The notes below the pieces were generated by a model. It searched no databases. It was not told the origin of the DNA and worked only from the letters and a program-made list of their open reading frames with translations. The position numbers were made by a program, and so were the translations under genes. Source: an uncultured Monoglobus sp. (GTDB lineage: Bacteria; Bacillota; Clostridia; Monoglobales; Monoglobaceae). From it: 50,894 nt of DNA. Below are positions 8,526-15,755 of this stretch, one piece after another. The DNA lies in assembly GCA_947628795.1 (NCBI GenBank), contig CANRBF010000013.1, forward strand, positions 1 through 50,894. The letters are read 5' to 3'. The first letter of the stretch is position 1; the number at the start of each line of letters is the position of its first letter.

Positions 8526-9410
8526 TTAGCTCCTCTCTGTATTTCTTTTCTTTGTTCTGTTTTTCAACCAATTGTCCAAAAGCTTCAAAATCGTGTCTTT
8601 CATTTGGCTTGGTGTAAATGAACGCGGGAAATATTTTTTTATTTCGTCAGGTTCTATTGTGATTTTATCAAGGTCGCTTTTCTTCTCCTCCGACATAATC
8701 TCCCGCATAGCTTCGACCGTGCATTTGCCGCTTTTGCTTAATTTTTTTATACGCTGCGCTTGGGATAACGACGGTGCGTTTTGCGAATATTCCATCGCAT
8801 CTAAAAAACCCTGCTGTTCTTCTTGCGAAAGGCTCGCAAGCTCCACGGCAGGGGTAAATGATATTTCTTTACTGTCAACCTTTTCTAAAAGTTCCGGTTC
8901 AAGGCTTGCAAGACGGATATATCTTTCAATTTGCCTTGGGTGTTCGCCTGTATCCTGCGACAGCTTTTCAACAGTCCACGACTTTCCGACATTTTGTCGG
9001 AAAGTTAAATCATCTCGTTTTCCTTGATGTTTTAGGGCTTCCATCTTCATTTTGTACGCAAGCGCACGTTCGCTCGGCAGTATATTTTCCCTTTGCAAAT
9101 TGCTGTCCACCATAAAGATTATTGCTTCATCGTCCGTTAGGTCTTTGACAATGACGGGCATTGTTTCAAGCCCTGCTGCTTCACAGGCATGAAGTCTTCG
9201 GTGCCCCGATATGACTTCGTACCCGTCACCGTTTGGACTTGGACGAACAACAGCAGGGGAAAGCACTCCCACTTGTGAAATGCTGTCTATTGTCTGCTGC
9301 ATGAGCTCATCATCCAAAACCTTAAATGGGTGATTTTTGAATGGATGCAGTTCCGTAATCTTCATTTCCGTGATTTGGTTGGAAGTTGACTGTTTTTTCT
9401 TTGTCGGCAT
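8526..9410 (-). CDS. ParB/Spo0J-family partition protein of the element
   Basis: A 294-residue ParB-family protein. The N-terminal ParB/sulfiredoxin-like domain carries 'HPFKNHPFKV' near residue 23 and the CTP-binding 'SGHRRLHACEAAGL' near residue 68, then 'DSNLQRENILPSERA' near residue 103; a helix-turn-helix ('TVEKLSQDTGEHPRQIERYIRLA') follows near residue 145. Such ParB proteins of conjugative elements bind element DNA and help maintenance or regulation. No parA is adjacent in the window. The start at 9410 is supported by GGAGGTGAT directly upstream; a longer frame exists but has no site. It is followed at once by the Cys-rich small gene. Confidence 0.88.
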   Translation of the reverse strand: MPTKKKQSTSNQITEMKITELHPFKNHPFKVLDDELMQQTIDSISQVGVLSPAVVRPSPNGDGYEVISGHRRLHACEAAGLETMPVIVKDLTDDEAIIFMVDSNLQRENILPSERALAYKMKMEALKHQGKRDDLTFRQNVGKSWTVEKLSQDTGEHPRQIERYIRLASLEPELLEKVDSKEISFTPAVELASLSQEEQQGFLDAMEYSQNAPSLSQAQRIKKLSKSGKCTVEAMREIMSEEKKSDLDKITIEPDEIKKYFPRSFTPSQMKDTILKLLDNWLKNRTKKRNTERS

Positions 9411-9448
9411 TGTTATCACCTCCGTTTCGCTTGAGATATATGCTATAT

Positions 9449-9571
9449 TCATTGAAATTTACTGTTTATGTTCCCTGCGGCTTTATCTGCACGTCCCGCA
9501 GCAACACAACAGCATATGGTTATTGCTCCAACTATAGCACCTATTGTAAACACTGTAATTATGCCAATCAT
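9449..9571 (-). CDS. DUF3789-like small membrane peptide
   Basis: A 40-residue peptide with one membrane span (about residues 3-25, ending 'ICCCVAAGRADK'), which fits the DUF3789 pattern of a hydrophobic helix followed by 'A(G)RADK'. GGAGG lies 8-9 bp before the ATG. The ATG overlaps the stop codon of the DUF6017 gene in an ATGA arrangement, so translation is coupled. These peptides are regular neighbours of ParB in Tn1549-type elements; their function is not known. Confidence 0.7.
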   Translation of the reverse strand: MIGIITVFTIGAIVGAITICCCVAAGRADKAAGNINSKFQ

Positions 9572-10446
9572 TCTTGCCGCCTCCCTCCGTTGCCGTATAA
9601 ATCGTTTTTCACCATATTCGACAAGTTTGTTTCCGCCGTTGCGGGTATATTGAACAGTGAAGTTATAAGATAGGCTTTTGTGTTGCGGATTTTTTCATTG
9701 CGCCGCGAAAATTCAAGCATAAAAGCCTCTAACCTACTGTAATCAATTTCAAGAAATCTCTGCCGTACAAGTTCAGTCGGGTACTGCTTTTTCTCTATGG
9801 TGTAGTACGTGGTGTCTATCGTAAGCACCTCCGCCATTACGGAAACTATTTCATCAATAACCGCCTTGTCATAGCTGTAAACAAGAGTATCGTATTCAAT
9901 ATTATTTTTAATATGCTCTGTGTTTTTGTTGTATCTATCTATCCATCGAATTTCCTGAGCTTGCTCTCTTTGATTGATAGATGGATATTTAATTAAATCA
10001 GTATTTAATTTTTCTTTATTTGTTTTATCTTTATTTAATTGTGTTGAGTTTTCCGACGTCGGGATTTCCGATGTCGATTTATCCGTTGTCGGATTTTTCG
10101 ACATCGGGTTTTCCAATATCGGATTATCCGATGTCGGCGGTGATGTCATCGGCTGGGGTTGCTCATATATGGTGTACTCAATGGCTGTCATTTTGCCCTT
10201 GCTGTCGCGTCCCTGCCGCCTCGTAATATATCCGGCTTTTTCAAGCTCCCATACGGCGGTACGGATTGCACCGACGCTCTCTTTGTTTATGCGTGATAAC
10301 CCCGCAAGGGTATAGTCCCAATTTTCCGGTAAGGACAGCATTTGAGATAATAGTCCTTTTGCCTTGAGCGATAATTCATTGTCTCTCAGATGATGATTTG
10401 ACATAACCGTGTAATTTTTGTTTTTCTCAATTCTGAATACTGACAT
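9568..10446 (-). CDS. DUF6017-like winged-helix protein (replication/regulation)
   Basis: A 292-residue protein. Residues 1-90 form a winged helix of the replication-initiator/DnaD-associated type ('NYTVMSNHHLRD...LSLKAKGLLSQMLSLPENWDYT', 'EKAGYITRRQGRD'). A low-complexity linker of five-residue repeats around S-E/D-N-P lies near 103-135. The C-terminal DUF6017 part (about 165-290) has the 'LVRQRFLEID' and 'AYLITSLFN' motifs. Proteins of this type sit at the same place in many Firmicutes conjugative elements and probably act in element replication or control. The ATG at 10446 has AAAGGAGG 6-7 bp upstream. It overlaps the preceding short gene by 20 bp and the DUF3789 gene by 4 bp. Confidence 0.8.
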   Translation of the reverse strand: MSVFRIEKNKNYTVMSNHHLRDNELSLKAKGLLSQMLSLPENWDYTLAGLSRINKESVGAIRTAVWELEKAGYITRRQGRDSKGKMTAIEYTIYEQPQPMTSPPTSDNPILENPMSKNPTTDKSTSEIPTSENSTQLNKDKTNKEKLNTDLIKYPSINQREQAQEIRWIDRYNKNTEHIKNNIEYDTLVYSYDKAVIDEIVSVMAEVLTIDTTYYTIEKKQYPTELVRQRFLEIDYSRLEAFMLEFSRRNEKIRNTKAYLITSLFNIPATAETNLSNMVKNDLYGNGGRRQE

Positions 10447-10666
10447 CGTAAACCTCCTTTCCTCGATGCTTTTTCTTTCCATCTCGTTCCTGCTCTAATT
10501 TTCTAAACAGCTTATGACCGTCTGTATTTGTTAAACAAGCGAACCACTCCGAGAGAAAAAAACATTTAATTTCGTTTCTGACCGATACGGATTTTGACCG
10601 TCTGTAATCTTTTGCTGCTTGAACAATAATTGCATCGGCAAGCAGTTCATAATTTTTATCGTACAT
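10427..10666 (-). CDS. Short conserved protein at the element end
   Basis: A 79-residue, mostly helical, charged protein (begins MYDKNYELLADAI) of unknown function. GGAGG lies about 7 bp before the ATG at 10666; the frame continues upstream but would run through the leader hairpin. It is the first gene of the minus-strand operon, overlaps the DUF6017 gene by 20 bp, and lies about 170 bp from the element boundary. I do not recognise a named domain beyond its frequent pairing with DUF6017 proteins. Confidence 0.65.
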   Translation of the reverse strand: MYDKNYELLADAIIVQAAKDYRRSKSVSVRNEIKCFFLSEWFACLTNTDGHKLFRKLEQERDGKKKHRGKEVYDVSIQN

Positions 10667-10699
10667 TTTTTTACCTCCGTCCCGAAATCGGGCAACAAA

Positions 10700-10745
10700 A
10701 AAGCGTGTCCACATTAGCTCGCAATGAGCAAAGTAAACACGCTTT
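10700..10745 (-). terminator. Bidirectional hairpin with T-run in the element-operon leader
   Basis: Arms AAAGCGTGT (10700-10708) and ACACGCTTT (10737-10745) enclose a second GCTC/GAGC stem. T-runs follow on both strands. It lies about 35 bp before the first element gene, so on the minus strand it could act as an attenuator; on the plus strand it would insulate the element from the chromosome. Confidence 0.6.
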
Positions 10746-10829
10746 TAGATTTTTTTATTAAATTGTTTTAAAAAACATCGGCTCAAAGTAGCCAAAAATC
10801 GCATAATATCAAGGTTTTTAGGCTGTTAG

Positions 10830-11813
10830 TCCATAAATAACAGCAGGATTGGCGATTCCGCATTTAATAACTGTGATGCTTTGACGAGTGCGGTTATAAA
10901 CGGTTCGGGAAGTATCGGAAGCAGTGCATTTTATGACTGCGATGCTTTGGCATCGATCAGTATTGCTGACGGTGTTACTGAGATTGGAAATGAAATGTGT
11001 TACGGCTGTGATAAATTAACCGATGTTAAGCTCGGCAAATATATAACGAATATTCCGGATTCGGCGTTCAGGCTTTGTCAGAGTTTGGAGACGGTAAATA
11101 TTCCGAGATTTTGCACGACTATTGCAGCTAACGCATTTGCGGAGGATACCAAGCTGAGCTCGGCTTATATCCCGCCTTATGTGACTAAAATCGAGAATAA
11201 CTCGTTCTCTTATCCCGCGAAGATGACGGTTTATGGAAAATCGGGCTCTTATGCCGAGGAGTACGCGAAGTCGAGGAATATGAAATTCAGCGCGGTTGAC
11301 GCGCCAATAACAAGCATAAGTTTTGCCGAAAATGAGGTGTTTGCCGACAGAAGCAAAAATATTGTGCTGCCGATGAATATAACGCCCGAGTTTGACACCG
11401 ACACAATTACTTTCTCGTCGTCGGATGAAAATGTGGCGACGGTCAAGGAAAACGGAGTTATCAACACCAAAAACTACGGCACAACAACGATAACAGCGAG
11501 CACATCGGGCGGCAGGACGGCGACCTGCGCACTGCGCGTATTGTCCGACGGCACGATAATAAAATTCGAGGCGGAGAAAAGCGGAGACACCGCAAATGTG
11601 CATATAGAGACCGGAGTTGTGCCGGCGGGTGCGATAGTCTATATCGCAGCTTATGACAGAGACGGCGTTATGGTTAATTTCACCGAGGCGGATTTGATTA
11701 ATTACATTGCGGACGCGAGCGTTTCGATAAACGGCGCGAAGAAACTAAAAGCCTTTGTTTGGGACCCGAAAACATTGGCGCCGCTGACGCAGGCGAAAGA
11801 AATAAATATCTAA
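10830..11813 (+). pseudogene. 3' fragment of a BspA-type leucine-rich-repeat surface protein, cut by the element
   Basis: The open frame starts at 10830 without a start codon context and enters directly in the middle of an LRR_5/BspA repeat ('GDSAFNNCDAL', then 'GSSAFYDCDALASISI'). About four repeats are followed by a bacterial Ig-like (BIG2) domain ('ITSISFAENEVF...FSSSDENVATV', about residues 165-245 of the fragment) and a C-terminal domain of about 85 residues that is complete up to the stop. A signal peptide and the first repeats are missing. The preceding bases are AT-rich element DNA. The simplest reading is that the element integrated into this gene; the N-terminal part would lie on its other side. 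An ATG at no good site exists in the fragment, so it is probably silent. Confidence 0.75.
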
Positions 11814-11925
11814 CCCAAAATTGGCGGCAGTTCAACCTGCCGCCGCGGGCGGATAATATCCGCCCCTACGGGACGTCGGGGCGCTGTCCCTTACGGCCAT
11901 GACGCGCAATATAACTCATAAAAAT

Positions 11926-11958
11926 GCCGAGGGGTTTGGCCCCTCGGCGGTTTGTTTT
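11926..11958. terminator. Bidirectional terminator between the LRR fragment and paaK
   Basis: Perfect stem GCCGAGGGG / CCCCTCGGC (11926-11948) with a short loop; TTTGTTTT follows on the plus strand and TTTTT on the minus strand. It serves both convergent genes. Two further palindromes lie just before it: 11823-11844 and the family C repeat at 11847-11865. Confidence 0.75.
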
Positions 11959-13249
11959 AATGCAGTTTTCTGTTGTCGATAACGCGGACGGCTTTGCCTT
12001 CGCTGCGGACTATCGACTTGGGTCTCAGCAGGTGGACCTTTGCCTTTATGCCCAGCGACGAGTGGAGCTGGCTCTCCAGTTTGCGCTTTTCGGCGTCCAC
12101 GTCGCCCGTGAATTTGGGGCTCAGCTCAACGTTGATGTCGAACGTGTCGGTGTTGTTCACGCGGTCAACCAATATCTGGTAGTTGGGCGAGACTTCGATG
12201 CTGTTCTTGAGCAGAACTTCCTCGATCTGCGACGGGAACACGTTAACGCCGCGGATGATCAGCATGTCGTCGGTCCTGCCGGCGGGCTTTTTCATTCTCA
12301 CATGGGTCCTGCCGCAGGGACAGGGTGAGTAATCGAGCGTGCACAGGTCCCTTGTGCGGTAGCGCATCAGGGGCTGGCCCTCTTTGGTGACGGTCGACAG
12401 CACCAGCTCGCCGAACGAGCCTTCGGGCAGGACTTCGCCGGTGTCGGGGTCGATGATCTCGGGGATTATCATGTCCTCGCAGATGTGCATGCCCTGCTGT
12501 ACCTCGCACTCGTAGGACACGCCGGGGCCCATGATCTCGGTCAGGCCGTAAACGTCGTGGGCCTTGATGCCGAGGGATTGCTCGATCTCGTGGCGCATTT
12601 CCTCGGTCCAGGGCTCGGCGCCGAAGATTCCGGCTCTGAGCTTGAGCTGGTTCTTAACGCCCATCTCGCGCACCGTCTCGCCTATGTACATCGCGTACGA
12701 GGGGGTGCAGCACAGGTGCGTCGTGCCCAGGTCGCACATAAATCGGATCTGGCGCTCGGTGTTGCCCGACGAGGTGGGTATGACCATCGCGCCGACCTTT
12801 TCGGCTCCCTGATGCGCGCCGAGACCGCCCGTGAACAGGCCGTAGCCGTAGGATACCTGAACGATCGACTTGTTGTCGCCGCCCGCCGCGACCAGCTGGC
12901 GCGCGAATCCGTCGGCCCACTGCTCAAGGTCGGCCCGGGTGTAGCCCGAAACTATCTGCCGTCCCGTGGTGCCGGACGACGCCTGGATGCGCACGATGTC
13001 GCGCTTGGGTACCGCCAGAAGATCGAACGGATAGTAGTCGCGAAGGTCCTGCTTGGTGGTGAAGGGGAGCTTTGAGAGATCCTCAAGCGACTGTATGTCA
13101 TCGGGCTTCACGCCCGCTTCGTCCATGCGCTCGCGGTACATCTTAACGTTCTCATACACTCTCTTTACCTGCCATTTGAGCTTTTCCAGCTGCACCTCGC
13201 GGATTTGTTCCCGAGTCATGGTCTCGATCTCGGGTTGAAACATTGCCAT
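11957..13249 (-). CDS. paaK: Phenylacetate-CoA ligase family enzyme
   Basis: A 430-residue ANL-superfamily adenylating enzyme that activates phenylacetate or a related aryl acid with ATP and CoA (EC 6.2.1.30). The phosphate-loop 'SSGTTGRQIVSGYT' is at about residues 91-104, with 'FGAEPWTEEMR' near 220, 'DVYGLTEIMGPGV' near 243, and the C-terminal 'GRTDDMLIIRGVNVFPSQIEE' hinge near 326. The length is typical. A strong promoter and an AAAGGAGG site precede it. It stands alone: no indolepyruvate oxidoreductase (ior) or paa catabolic gene is in the window, so it may serve reductive or fermentative aromatic amino acid metabolism rather than aerobic phenylacetate breakdown. Confidence 0.92.
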   Translation of the reverse strand: MAMFQPEIETMTREQIREVQLEKLKWQVKRVYENVKMYRERMDEAGVKPDDIQSLEDLSKLPFTTKQDLRDYYPFDLLAVPKRDIVRIQASSGTTGRQIVSGYTRADLEQWADGFARQLVAAGGDNKSIVQVSYGYGLFTGGLGAHQGAEKVGAMVIPTSSGNTERQIRFMCDLGTTHLCCTPSYAMYIGETVREMGVKNQLKLRAGIFGAEPWTEEMRHEIEQSLGIKAHDVYGLTEIMGPGVSYECEVQQGMHICEDMIIPEIIDPDTGEVLPEGSFGELVLSTVTKEGQPLMRYRTRDLCTLDYSPCPCGRTHVRMKKPAGRTDDMLIIRGVNVFPSQIEEVLLKNSIEVSPNYQILVDRVNNTDTFDINVELSPKFTGDVDAEKRKLESQLHSSLGIKAKVHLLRPKSIVRSEGKAVRVIDNRKLH

Positions 13250-13288
13250 AATTTTTCCTCCTTTTTTGTATAAGAATTACTGATTCAT

Positions 13289-13317
13289 ATTATATAATAA
13301 ATATTTTGTTTAGTCAA
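13289..13317 (-). promoter_or_regulatory. Sigma-A-type promoter of paaK
   Basis: TTGACT (13312-13317) and TATAAT (13289-13294) on the minus strand, with a 17-bp spacer, about 40 bp before the paaK start. Confidence 0.8.
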
Positions 13318-13319
13318 CA

Positions 13320-13562
13320 TAGTAATTAGGAAATAGGAACTAGAGACTAGGCCACCCCCTCAGTCGGCTTCGCCGACAGCTCCCCCTCCTAAAGGAAGGG
13401 GAGCCTGAGTTTGCCTCCCCTGCGATAGTGGGGGAGGGGGACCGCGATAGCGGTGGAAGGGGCGCCAATTTAGTGCCTCCTCCCGGGAGGAGGTGGCTGC
13501 GGCCTGCCGCAGACGGAGGTGGGAACGTAGAGACTAGGAAATAGGAACTAGAGACTAGGCGG
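13320..13562. repeat. Composite intergenic element 1 (heptad arrays around hairpins)
   Basis: Two arrays of 7-bp units flank the element: 13320-13354 and 13528-13562, each reading TAGNNAN five times. Between them are a GTCGGC/GCCGAC hairpin (13370-13385 region), a GGAAGGGGAGCC unit, further GC-rich hairpins, the CCTCCTCCCGGGAGGAGG palindrome (13483-13500) and a CTGCGGC/GCCGCAG-type stem. No ORF of interest is present. The same parts return at seven other places in the window. Confidence 0.85.
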
Positions 13563-13608
13563 CGGATTATCGTATGAAAATTATTATCAAACCGTATTTT
13601 AAAAAGTA

Positions 13609-13675
13609 TTGCTAATTTAAATTTATTGTGGTATAATATAAAAAGAAAGTAGGATAAGTAAGGTTTACCCTACTT
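13609..13675 (+). promoter_or_regulatory. Promoter and putative operator of the AbrB-PIN operon
   Basis: TTGCTA (13609-13614) and TATAAT (13632-13637) with a 17-bp spacer. An inverted repeat AAGTAGG (13647-13653) / CCTACTT (13669-13675) sits at the start of transcription, where an AbrB-type antitoxin would be expected to bind for autorepression. Confidence 0.65.
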
Positions 13676-13698
13676 ATATGTATAAAGGAGGAAATAAT

Positions 13699-13968
13699 AT
13701 GAGTCCGATTATTGTTGACAGCGCAAAGGTTATGTCTAAAGGTCAAATTACGCTTCCGAAGGATATACGTGAGGCGTTGCGGCTTAATTCCGGAGACAGA
13801 GTTACACTCGTATATGAAAATGGGCAGGTGGTTATGATGAACTCCGCCGTATATGCCATGCAGATGCTCAATTCCGGTATGCGTGGTGAAGCCGAAAAAG
13901 CGGGTCTTAAAACAGAGGATGATATCGATAAGCTGATAAGTGAAATAAGAACGGAAGTGGAAAGTTGA
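13699..13968 (+). CDS. AbrB/SpoVT-family antitoxin
   Basis: An 89-residue protein with a swapped-hairpin AbrB DNA-binding domain at about residues 9-50 ('VMSKGQITLPKDIREALRLNSGDRVTLV'), then a helical tail that should wrap and block the toxin. AAAGGAGG lies 7 bp before the ATG at 13699. The stop codon overlaps the TTG start of the PIN gene, the usual coupled antitoxin-toxin order. The protein probably represses its own promoter through the inverted repeat at 13647-13675. Family and context agree, so the role is well supported. Confidence 0.88.
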   Translation: MSPIIVDSAKVMSKGQITLPKDIREALRLNSGDRVTLVYENGQVVMMNSAVYAMQMLNSGMRGEAEKAGLKTEDDIDKLISEIRTEVES

Positions 13969-14375
13969 CAAAGGTTCTGATAGACACAAATATAATAGTT
14001 TCCGCCGCTTTGTCCGATCAAGGCACGCCGTATGCCGCATATATGAAAGCGGTAACATATCCGTACCGAGGCGTTGTATGTGATCAAAATATCGACGAAC
14101 TTCGTAAGGTTTTCAATAGAAAATTTCCGTCAAAAATATATATGCTCGACAGATTTTTGGCGATTGCTTTACCGGTATTACAGGTTATAGAAACGCCGGT
14201 TTTAGAAATCGAGCAGGAGCAAACAGTGCGAGACATAAAGGACAGACCGATACTTAGAGCGGCGATCAATTCCGATGTTGATATTTTGCTTACCGGCGAT
14301 AAGGATTTTCTTGAAGCGGATATAGAAAAACCTAAAACTATGACAGCGGCGGAGTTTTTGGGTTACGGTGAATAG
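13965..14375 (+). CDS. PIN-domain RNase toxin
   Basis: A 136-residue PIN-domain ribonuclease of the VapC type (COG1569-like group). The Mg-binding acidic residues are visible: D7 in 'LIDTN', E45 in 'NIDELR', D93 in 'DRPILRAA' and D112/D114 in 'TGDKDF'. It starts at TTG 13965, overlapping the antitoxin stop (TTGA); GGAAGTGG lies 4-6 bp upstream. Free toxin would cleave RNA, and the AbrB partner should neutralise it. The full catalytic set suggests it is active. Confidence 0.88.
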   Translation: MTKVLIDTNIIVSAALSDQGTPYAAYMKAVTYPYRGVVCDQNIDELRKVFNRKFPSKIYMLDRFLAIALPVLQVIETPVLEIEQEQTVRDIKDRPILRAAINSDVDILLTGDKDFLEADIEKPKTMTAAEFLGYGE

Positions 14376-14552
14376 AAAAAACGGCTTGAAACATGATATT
14401 TACTATTCGCTAATTACTAACACTAATCACTACGTTGGGATCCCATAAAACGCCAACGGAGTGCGTTTTATGGGAAAAGCGGAGCGACCGCCGTAAAAAA
14501 AAGAACACCTTGCTTTGCAAGGTGTTCGTAAAATGAGGCGGATCGCTCCGCT
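14376..14552. repeat. 3' trailer module of tRNA-Tyr, shared with ssrA
   Basis: Read on the minus strand from the CCA end, this stretch contains an outer stem AGCGGAGCGA/TCGCTCCGCT (14478-14487, 14543-14552), a terminator hairpin inside it, a CCCATAAAACGC stem (14442-14474) and an array of 7-bp TAG units (14404-14436) after AACGTAG. The same order and nearly the same sequence follow ssrA at 17060-17323. Confidence 0.85.
14495..14527 (-). terminator. Intrinsic terminator of tRNA-Tyr
   Basis: Perfect 11-bp stem GAACACCTTGC/GCAAGGTGTTC (14503-14527) followed on the minus strand by eight T. Confidence 0.9.
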
Positions 14553-14636
14553 GGTGGAGGGAGATGGATTCGAACCATCGAAGTCGTTGACAACAGATTT
14601 ACAGTCTGCCCCCTTTGGCCACTCGGGAACCCCTCC
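14552..14636 (-). tRNA. tRNA-Tyr (GTA)
   Basis: An 85-nt class II tRNA. The acceptor stem GGAGGGG pairs with TCTCCCTCC-side bases (one G-U), the anticodon loop reads CTGTAAA with anticodon GTA, the variable arm is long, and the T-arm reads GGTTCGAATCC. CCA is encoded (14552-14554). It is transcribed from its own promoter, divergent from smpB, and ends at a strong terminator. A monocistronic tRNA gene. Confidence 0.95.
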
Positions 14637-14688
14637 GAATTGTGTTTGTCGCGCCGCCCCGCGTCGCCCCGCGGCTGACGACTTGACT

Positions 14689-14717
14689 ATAATACCACAA
14701 TCGGCGGCGCTTGTCAA
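14689..14717 (-). promoter_or_regulatory. Promoter of tRNA-Tyr
   Basis: TTGACA (14712-14717) and TATTAT (14689-14694), 17-bp spacer, minus strand. A GC-rich, discriminator-like stretch of about 50 bp follows before the tRNA, as for stringently controlled stable RNAs. Confidence 0.85.
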
Positions 14718-14771
14718 GGGTTTTTTCGAAAAAATTTAAAAAATTCGGCGCATCGCGCCGCTCCGCCGCTA

Positions 14772-14800
14772 TTGACTTTTTGAAAGAATACGGGTATAAT
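14772..14800 (+). promoter_or_regulatory. Promoter of smpB
   Basis: TTGACT (14772-14777) and TATAAT (14795-14800), 17-bp spacer, 25 bp before the smpB start. It is divergent from the tRNA-Tyr promoter, with 54 bp between the two -35 boxes. Confidence 0.85.
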
Positions 14801-14824
14801 AGAGCGAGAAAAGGAGGCGGGGTC

Positions 14825-15292
14825 TTGGCTGATAAGGATAACGGGCGCAAAATTATCGCTCAGAACAAAAAAGCGTACCATGATTATTTTGTGGACGACG
14901 AGTACGAGGCCGGAATCGAGCTTCTGGGAACCGAGGTCAAGTCGATTCGCGCGGGCCGAATCAATCTTAAAGACAGCTATGTCTCGCTTAAAAGCGGCGA
15001 GGCGGTGCTTATCGGGGTGCACATCAGCCCCTACGAGCAGGGCAGCATATGGAACGGCGACCCGGAGCGGCCGAGGCGGCTGTTGCTGCACCGTCGCGAG
15101 ATCAACCGTCTGATAGGCCTGACACAGCAGCAGGGATACACGCTGATACCGCTCAAGGTGTATTTCAGCGGCCAATACGTCAAGGTCCTGCTGGGACTGT
15201 GCCGTGGCAAAAAGAACTACGACAAGCGTGAGGACATGGCGCGGCGCGACGCGCAGAGGCATATGGAAAGAGCCATGAAGAACTACAGATAA
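14825..15292 (+). CDS. smpB: SsrA-binding protein SmpB
   Basis: A 155-residue partner of tmRNA that brings it to stalled ribosomes. Family motifs: '[35 protein letters not shown]' (residues 11-45, OB fold and tmRNA contact), '[18 protein letters not shown]' near 130-148 (C-terminal tail that enters the mRNA channel). The start is TTG at 14825, because AAGGAGG lies 7 bp upstream and the promoter -10 box at 14795 rules out the longer open frame. ssrA lies only 1.4 kb downstream on the same strand, a common smpB-ssrA neighbourhood. Confidence 0.95.
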   Translation: MADKDNGRKIIAQNKKAYHDYFVDDEYEAGIELLGTEVKSIRAGRINLKDSYVSLKSGEAVLIGVHISPYEQGSIWNGDPERPRRLLLHRREINRLIGLTQQQGYTLIPLKVYFSGQYVKVLLGLCRGKKNYDKREDMARRDAQRHMERAMKNYR

Positions 15293-15315
15293 GATCAAAT
15301 AAGGAGTGATAATAT

Positions 15316-15753
15316 ATGACAATAAAGGAATTACAGTCGGCGATGGTCGCGGCGATGAAGGCGCGCGACAAGGCGCGAAAGGACACGATATCGAGCCTTA
15401 TCGCGGCCGTCAAAAAGACGGCTATCGACGCGGGCTGCCGCGACGATATACCCGAGGATATGGTAGACGCGGCGGTGCTCAAGGAGCTCAAGACCGCCAA
15501 GGAGCAGCTTGATACCTGCCCGCCCGACAGAACCGAATTGCTCGACGAGTACAAGGCGAGAGTGGAGGTCATAACCGAGTTCGCGCCCAAGCAGCTTTCC
15601 GAGGCTGAGATCGAGGCGGTCATCAAAGAAAAGTTCGCCGACGTTATAGCGACGGGCAACCGCGGCATGATAATGAAGGCGGTCATGGGCGAGCTCAAGG
15701 GCAAGGCCGACGGAAAGCTGATAAATAAAATCGTGTCGGGGATGATCAAGTAA
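15316..15753 (+). CDS. yqeY: GatB/YqeY domain protein
   Basis: A 145-residue YqeY-type protein, all helical, resembling the C-terminal tRNA-binding tail of GatB. Visible motifs are the N-terminal 'MKARDKARKDTISSLIAAVKK' and the late 'GNRGMIMKAVMGELKGKADGKLIN' segment, where the usual 'D.G..M..V...L.G...G..v' pattern is seen. The exact role is unknown; a tRNA-linked task is inferred from the family. AAGGAGTGAT precedes the ATG. It follows smpB by 23 bp and precedes the esterase gene by 2 bp, so the three probably form one operon. Confidence 0.85.
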   Translation: MTIKELQSAMVAAMKARDKARKDTISSLIAAVKKTAIDAGCRDDIPEDMVDAAVLKELKTAKEQLDTCPPDRTELLDEYKARVEVITEFAPKQLSEAEIEAVIKEKFADVIATGNRGMIMKAVMGELKGKADGKLINKIVSGMIK

Positions 15754-15755
15754 TT

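Larger units (their letters stand above)
1..10835. mobile_element. Terminal part of an integrative conjugative element (inferred)
   Basis: This block is clearly more AT-rich than the DNA to its right and carries almost every gene on the minus strand. Its right part holds a gene set known from Tn1549-like conjugative elements of Firmicutes: DUF6017 protein, DUF3789 peptide, ParB, DpnD/PcfM-like plus DUF3846 protein. The right edge falls near 10,835, where an in-frame leucine-rich-repeat coding sequence begins without its N-terminal part. No integrase, relaxase or T4SS gene is inside the window, so the element must extend leftward. The exact att core is not resolved. The element assignment is inference from gene content and composition. 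Confidence 0.7.

Noticed and set aside
10881..11813. Intact LRR protein starting at the ATG-like codon 10881
   Set aside because: No ribosome site precedes it, there is no signal peptide, and the same repeat frame continues upstream to 10,830, so it is a truncated gene.
12485..13075. 196-codon open frame opposite paaK
   Set aside because: Antisense to a clear ANL enzyme, no ribosome binding site, no recognisable domain.
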